Assembly: GCF_030463535.1 (NCBI RefSeq)
Contig: NC_132888.1
Span: 1,247,772 to 1,311,771 of the forward strand
Direction of reading: 5' to 3'
DNA length: 64,000 nucleotides
From: Salminus brasiliensis
Taxonomy: Eukaryota; Chordata; Actinopteri; Characiformes; Bryconidae
A program made the position numbers and the translations under genes. Below the pieces are notes generated by a model. That model was not told the DNA's origin and searched no databases. It saw only the letters and a list, made by a program, of their open reading frames with translations. Positions 61,071-64,000 of the stretch are shown here, one piece after another (within the stretch, counting starts at the first letter, position 1; the number at the start of each line of letters is the position of its first letter).

Positions 61071-62047
61071 CATATTGTGATATGATAAGGTGATATGTGC
61101 AGACGGAATCCAGCATGGCGGGAGAAGGTACTGTAGTGAGAGGAGCATGCCGTACGTGTTGGAGGGTCAGGGAGGGCAAAGGTCACAACAAGCGCGACCA
61201 CCAGAGCAGCGAGACCAACGCAGCCGAGCAAGACCCCAGAAACACACACAGCTCTACCGCTGCAGCTCCCACACACCCTGCAGTCTCCACAGCAACCTGC
61301 AAACACAGCCACACTGCCGTATCCAGGCTTACTGACACACAGACGGCCAGTTTATCAGAAACACAAGTACCCTGTACCCTGGCCATTTTATCAGAAACAC
61401 ACTAACCCTCCTGTTATGTCGGGGGTCAAGCTGACCTGTTTCAGTTAAACAAATAAAGGAAACATTTCAGATGATTTTGATTCTGATTTCTGTGCAGCAG
61501 TGGTGAATGGAAGCAGGCGTCGGTCGCCATGACTACAACACAGACACAGCCCATAATTTATCTCCTATCCAAACCCACCAGTGCAGCTACACGAGTCTTC
61601 TGAGTTTTATATGGAGTGATGATGATGATGATGATGATGAAGGTAAAATAGTGAATAGAGAATCTGAACTAATGCAGTTCTCTTTAGGGACTACTTTCTG
61701 TAGCTGCACTACACCCTGCAGCATGTATCCCTCCACCATTTTAATGATCTGATTTTAAAAGCAGGTTCTAGAGCCGAACTCTTCTCAGAACTCCACCACT
61801 GTGAACGGCTCTGACCTGATAAGGTTATCTAGAACCGACATTTCCCACCAAACCCACCAATCCATAAACAGAAATGAAGGCATTTTAGTATTTGCAGTAC
61901 TTACCCATCTCAGTTTCAGAAGACTGGTATCTGCTGCCAGTCCGTCCCTGCAATACAATAATACAGATGCTGTTGATTATATTAATAATTAATATCATCA
62001 TAATAACTCAATACAACCAGATACTGTACTAACAATATCTTCACTGT

Positions 62048-62220
62048 GTCTGAATGCAATCAAATCCTCACAGCAATGCTCCTCCTCCAAAATCTAGTAG
62101 AAAGTCTTCTTCTCTGGACAGTAGAGACAGTTACTCCAACAGAAGCAGGATCTACTCTTTAATACCCTTGAAACAATGAACAAACAGGTGTCCCAATACT
62201 TTTGTCCATATAGTGTATTA
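62048..62220 (-). mobile_element. Tc1-type MITE, partial, in ldlrad1 intron 1
   Basis: GAATGCAATCAAATCCTCAC to TTTTGTCCATATAGTGTA. The terminus lies 16 bp from the donor of exon 1. Confidence 0.8.
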
Positions 62221-62507
62221 AATAAGACTAACTCACCTGAGGATGGGTCCTGTTAGATTTCATATTCCACAGCCTGATCAGTTCAACAGCTCCTTTTGTG
62301 GTGCTGGCCTTTTCAGGAGGAACATTTATGAGGCTCCAGGAGGAGTCTGCTGCTGAAGTTTGTGGTTCATGGTCGTGTCTTGGAAACCATGTTATTACTT
62401 TAACAGCAGTTTCTCAGGTGGCTGCTTTGTTATGCCTACACAAACATCAGCACACTTTCAGCTGCTCCCACTGTACAAAAGTCACATTGATAATTTTACC
62501 ATCAGTA

Positions 62508-64000
62508 CACTCCTGACTGACCCACCATCACATCTACAGTACACTCCTGACTGACCCACCATCACATCTACAGTACACACCTGACTGACCCACCATCACA
62601 TCTACAGTACACTCCTGACTGACCCACCATCACATCTACAGTACGCTCCTGACTCACCATCACATCTACAGTATGCTCCTGACCTACCATCACATCTACA
62701 GTACACTCCTGACTGACCCACCATCGCATCTACAGTACACTCCTGACCCACCATCACATCTACAGTACACTCCTGACTGACCCACCATCACATCTACAGT
62801 ACGCTCCTGACTCACCATCACATCTACAGTATGCTCCTGACCTACCATCACATCTACAGTACACTCCTGACCCACCATCACATCTACAGTACATTCCTGA
62901 CTCACCATCACATCTACAGTACACTCCTGACTCACCATCACATCTACAGTACTCTCCTGACCTTCAATCACATCTACAGTACACTCTTGATCCACCATCA
63001 CATCTACAGTACACTCCTGACTGACCCACCATCACATCTACAGTACACTCCTGACTGACCCACCATCACATCTACAGTACACTCCCGACCCACCATCACA
63101 TCTACAGTACGTTCCTGAACCACCATCACATCTACAGTACATTCCTGACTCACCATCACATCTACAGTACTCTCCTGACCTTCAATCACATCTACAGTAC
63201 TCTTGACCCACAATCACATCTACAGTACACTCCTACTGACCCACCATCACATCTACAGCACACTCCTGACCTACAATCACATCTACAGTACGCTCATGAC
63301 CCTCCATCACATCCACAGTACACTCCTGACCCACCATCACATCTACAGTACACTCCTGACTGACCCACCATCACATCTACAGTACACTCCTGACCCACCA
63401 TCACATCTACAGTACGCTCCTACTGACCCACCATCACATCTACAGCACACTCCTGACCTACAATCACATCTACAGTACGCTCATGACCCTCCATCACATC
63501 CACAGTACACTCCTGACCCACCATCACATCTACAGTACACTCCTGACTGACCCACCATCACATCTACAGTACGCTCCTGACCCACCATCACATCTACAGT
63601 ACACTCCTAAACCCACCATCACATCTACAGTACGCTCCTGACCCTCCATAACATCTACAGTACACTCCTGACCCACCATCACATCTACAGTACGCTCCTG
63701 ACCCACCATCACATCCACAGTACACTCCTGAGTGACCCACCATCACATCTACAGTACGCTCCTGACCCACCATCACATCTACAGTACATTCCTGACTCAC
63801 CATCACATCTACAGTACACTCCTGACTCACCATCACATCTACAGTACTCTCCTGACCTTCAATCACATCTACAGTACACTCTTGATCCACCATCACATCT
63901 ACAGTACACTCCTGACTGACCCACCATCACATCTACAGTACACTCCTGACCTTCAATCACATCTACAGTACACTCTTGACCCACCATCACATCTACAGTA
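62508..64000 (+). repeat. 30/34-bp minisatellite, running off the window
   Basis: Some 45 or more units of CACTCCTGACCCACCATCAC plus ATCTACAGTA, with a 34-bp form holding an extra CTGA. The array continues past the right edge. Confidence 0.97.

Noticed and set aside
62696-63896. Frames of about 100 codons with a VDVMVGQE-type repeat
   Set aside because: 30-bp minisatellite read in frame; no start context, no unique sequence.

Overview
The window is teleost nuclear DNA. It carries vertebrate genes split by GT-AG introns, CpG-rich promoters, Tc1/mariner transposons with long IR/DR termini, tRNA-derived SINEs and very many microsatellites and minisatellites. The repeat families look like those of an ostariophysan (characiform or catfish-like) fish, but the species cannot be fixed from sequence alone. 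No prokaryotic, viral or organellar segment was recognised.

Five conserved genes follow the order of the human 1p32.3 block GLIS1-NDC1-YIPF1-LRRC42-LDLRAD1. From left to right they are: glis1 (minus; one large coding exon at 3555-4634 and a probable 5' noncoding exon and promoter near 15.3-15.7 kb); ndc1 (minus; all 18 coding exons, 19000-36453, 690 aa); an intronless coiled-coil gene (minus; 38628-39389, 253 aa, not identified); yipf1 (minus; 8 coding exons, 43440-49508, 307 aa); lrrc42 (plus; 7 coding exons, 50622-55537, 423 aa), head to head with yipf1; and ldlrad1 (minus; 6 coding exons, 58664-62263, 219 aa). Exon chains were built by hand from splice sites. Every junction keeps phase, and total lengths agree with the mammalian proteins. 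DIO1 and HSPB11, which lie between YIPF1 and LRRC42 in human, are absent here.

The rest is mostly repeats. Minisatellites fill whole introns: a 59-bp unit in ndc1 intron 1, a 42-bp unit in yipf1 intron 1, a 73-bp unit in both glis1 and yipf1 in opposite orientations, CCATCCA/CCTCTCCAG units in ndc1 intron 5, and a 30-bp unit beyond the 5' end of ldlrad1. Degenerate GTTGCTA-rich arrays recur at seven places. About a dozen copies of a ~500-bp Tc1-type MITE, several SINEs, two Tc1 elements (one with an intact transposase) and several hairpin elements complete the picture.

The most notable event is at the 3' end of ldlrad1. A Tc1 element with an intact 340-codon transposase has inserted into the TA of what was the TAA stop codon. 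The reading frame now runs into the transposon's inverted repeat and ends there, adding 11 residues. Other points of interest are a possible 17-residue alternative-acceptor segment in ndc1, an X-box plus three CCAAT boxes at the probable glis1 promoter, and a ~130-nt microsatellite serving as the polypyrimidine tract of the last yipf1 intron.
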